From Aquificaceae bacterium (GTDB taxonomy: Bacteria; Aquificota; Aquificia; Aquificales; Aquificaceae): a stretch of DNA of 5,293 bases. Under the pieces are notes generated by a model. The model was not told the DNA's origin, ran no database searches, and worked only from the letters and a program-made list of their open reading frames with translations. Below, piece by piece: positions 4,935-5,293 of this stretch; position 1 is the stretch's first letter, and every line of letters starts with the position of its first letter. Location: contig JALTVH010000106.1 in NCBI GenBank assembly GCA_027049085.1, forward strand, positions 1 through 5,293, read 5' to 3'. The position numbers were made by a program, and so were the translations under genes.

Positions 4935-5293
4935 CTGACGAAACCCAGGAGCTTCTCAGCCAGAAAGCCAACTCTGTGCCTGCCAAGATAGCAGTGGATG
5001 TATATTTTCTCACCCCTGTGCTTTTCAATAATTTCCTTAACCTTTGCTACCGCCTGGTAATTTTCCCTGGAATTCATACGCAGAAAGGAAAGAGGAACAT
5101 TGTAGAACTTTACATTGAACTCTGCTAAGGTCTCTTTTTCTCTGCTGATCAGGCTCTTTTCAAAAGGGAGGGAAGGATTAAGGAGAGACACAATCACTGT
5201 AACCTTACTAACATTTATAAGCTTTTCAAAATCCTTCCTGTGGGGATAGGGTCCTATAATTATATTCTCCGTCAGGTACCTCGCCTCTCCCTG
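4931..5293 (-). CDS. dual-specificity/tyrosine phosphatase-like protein, 5' end outside window
   Basis: The frame is open from the stop at 4931 to the window edge, giving at least 120 residues; the true start lies beyond. A GTG at 5197 would give 88 aa, but the part before it also fits the family: YLTENIIIGPYP (6-17 of the visible part), then a hydrophobic strand VTVIVSLLNP (31-40). This matches the usual opening of dual-specificity phosphatase domains, so I treat 5197 as internal. The signature HCYLGRHRVG (100-109) gives C-X5-R with Cys101 and Arg107. The loop before it, YNVPLSFLR (64-72), lacks the general-acid Asp expected near the IPxxD position. Only 13 residues follow Arg107, whereas family members normally carry 30 or more with further helices. 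It may therefore be a minimal, inactive or altered phosphatase. Its stop overlaps the lipoprotein GTG by 4 bp. Confidence 0.7.
   Translation of the reverse strand, partial: QGEARYLTENIIIGPYPHRKDFEKLINVSKVTVIVSLLNPSLPFEKSLISREKETLAEFNVKFYNVPLSFLRMNSRENYQAVAKVKEIIEKHRGEKIYIHCYLGRHRVGFLAEKLLGFVR

Noticed and set aside
4886..5128. + strand open frame opposite the phosphatase and barrel lipoprotein genes
   Set aside because: The opposite strand carries recognisable protein motifs and coupled starts; this frame has no such support.

Overview
The window reads as a gene-dense bacterial chromosome segment. Arginine is written mostly with AGA/AGG and isoleucine often with ATA. Start codons vary (ATG and GTG, possibly others), and several neighbouring genes overlap. 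The proteins are rich in Lys, Glu and Arg. AGR/ATA usage and charged proteins are common in thermophilic lineages, and two proteins carry lipoprotein-type leaders. My best guess is a thermophilic or hydrothermal, probably diderm and possibly uncultivated, bacterium. The phylum cannot be fixed from this sequence.

Layout. (1) Positions 1-601, + strand: a small, A+T-rich gene for a cysteine-containing exported lipoprotein of unknown function. It has a visible -10 box, a 16-bp palindrome over the presumed transcription start, a strong ribosome binding site that decides the start codon, and a hairpin after the stop. (2) 589-1623, - strand: gcvT, the glycine cleavage T protein, standing alone without gcvH or gcvP in view. 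(3) 1657-2352, + strand: nth, endonuclease III, divergent from gcvT across 33 bp and overlapping the next gene tail to tail. (4) 5293 down to 2312, - strand: a tight four-gene run in the order phosphatase-like (cut by the window edge), TIM-barrel lipoprotein, miaB, bifunctional-nuclease-domain protein. Two junctions are 4-bp stop/start overlaps, so this run is very probably one operon.

Gene relationships. GcvT, Nth, MiaB and the DUF151/BFN protein are conserved housekeeping proteins with intact key motifs. The less ordinary part is the right end. A Cys-X5-Arg phosphatase-like protein that ends unusually soon after its P-loop is translationally linked to a predicted exported lipoprotein with a complete eight-stranded glycosidase-like barrel pattern, and both sit upstream of miaB. 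I see no mobile element, CRISPR array, tRNA or rRNA. No gene-free stretch longer than 300 bp is present. I do not see convincing evidence for a wholly new multi-gene system; the phosphatase/barrel pair and the small lipoprotein are the best leads.
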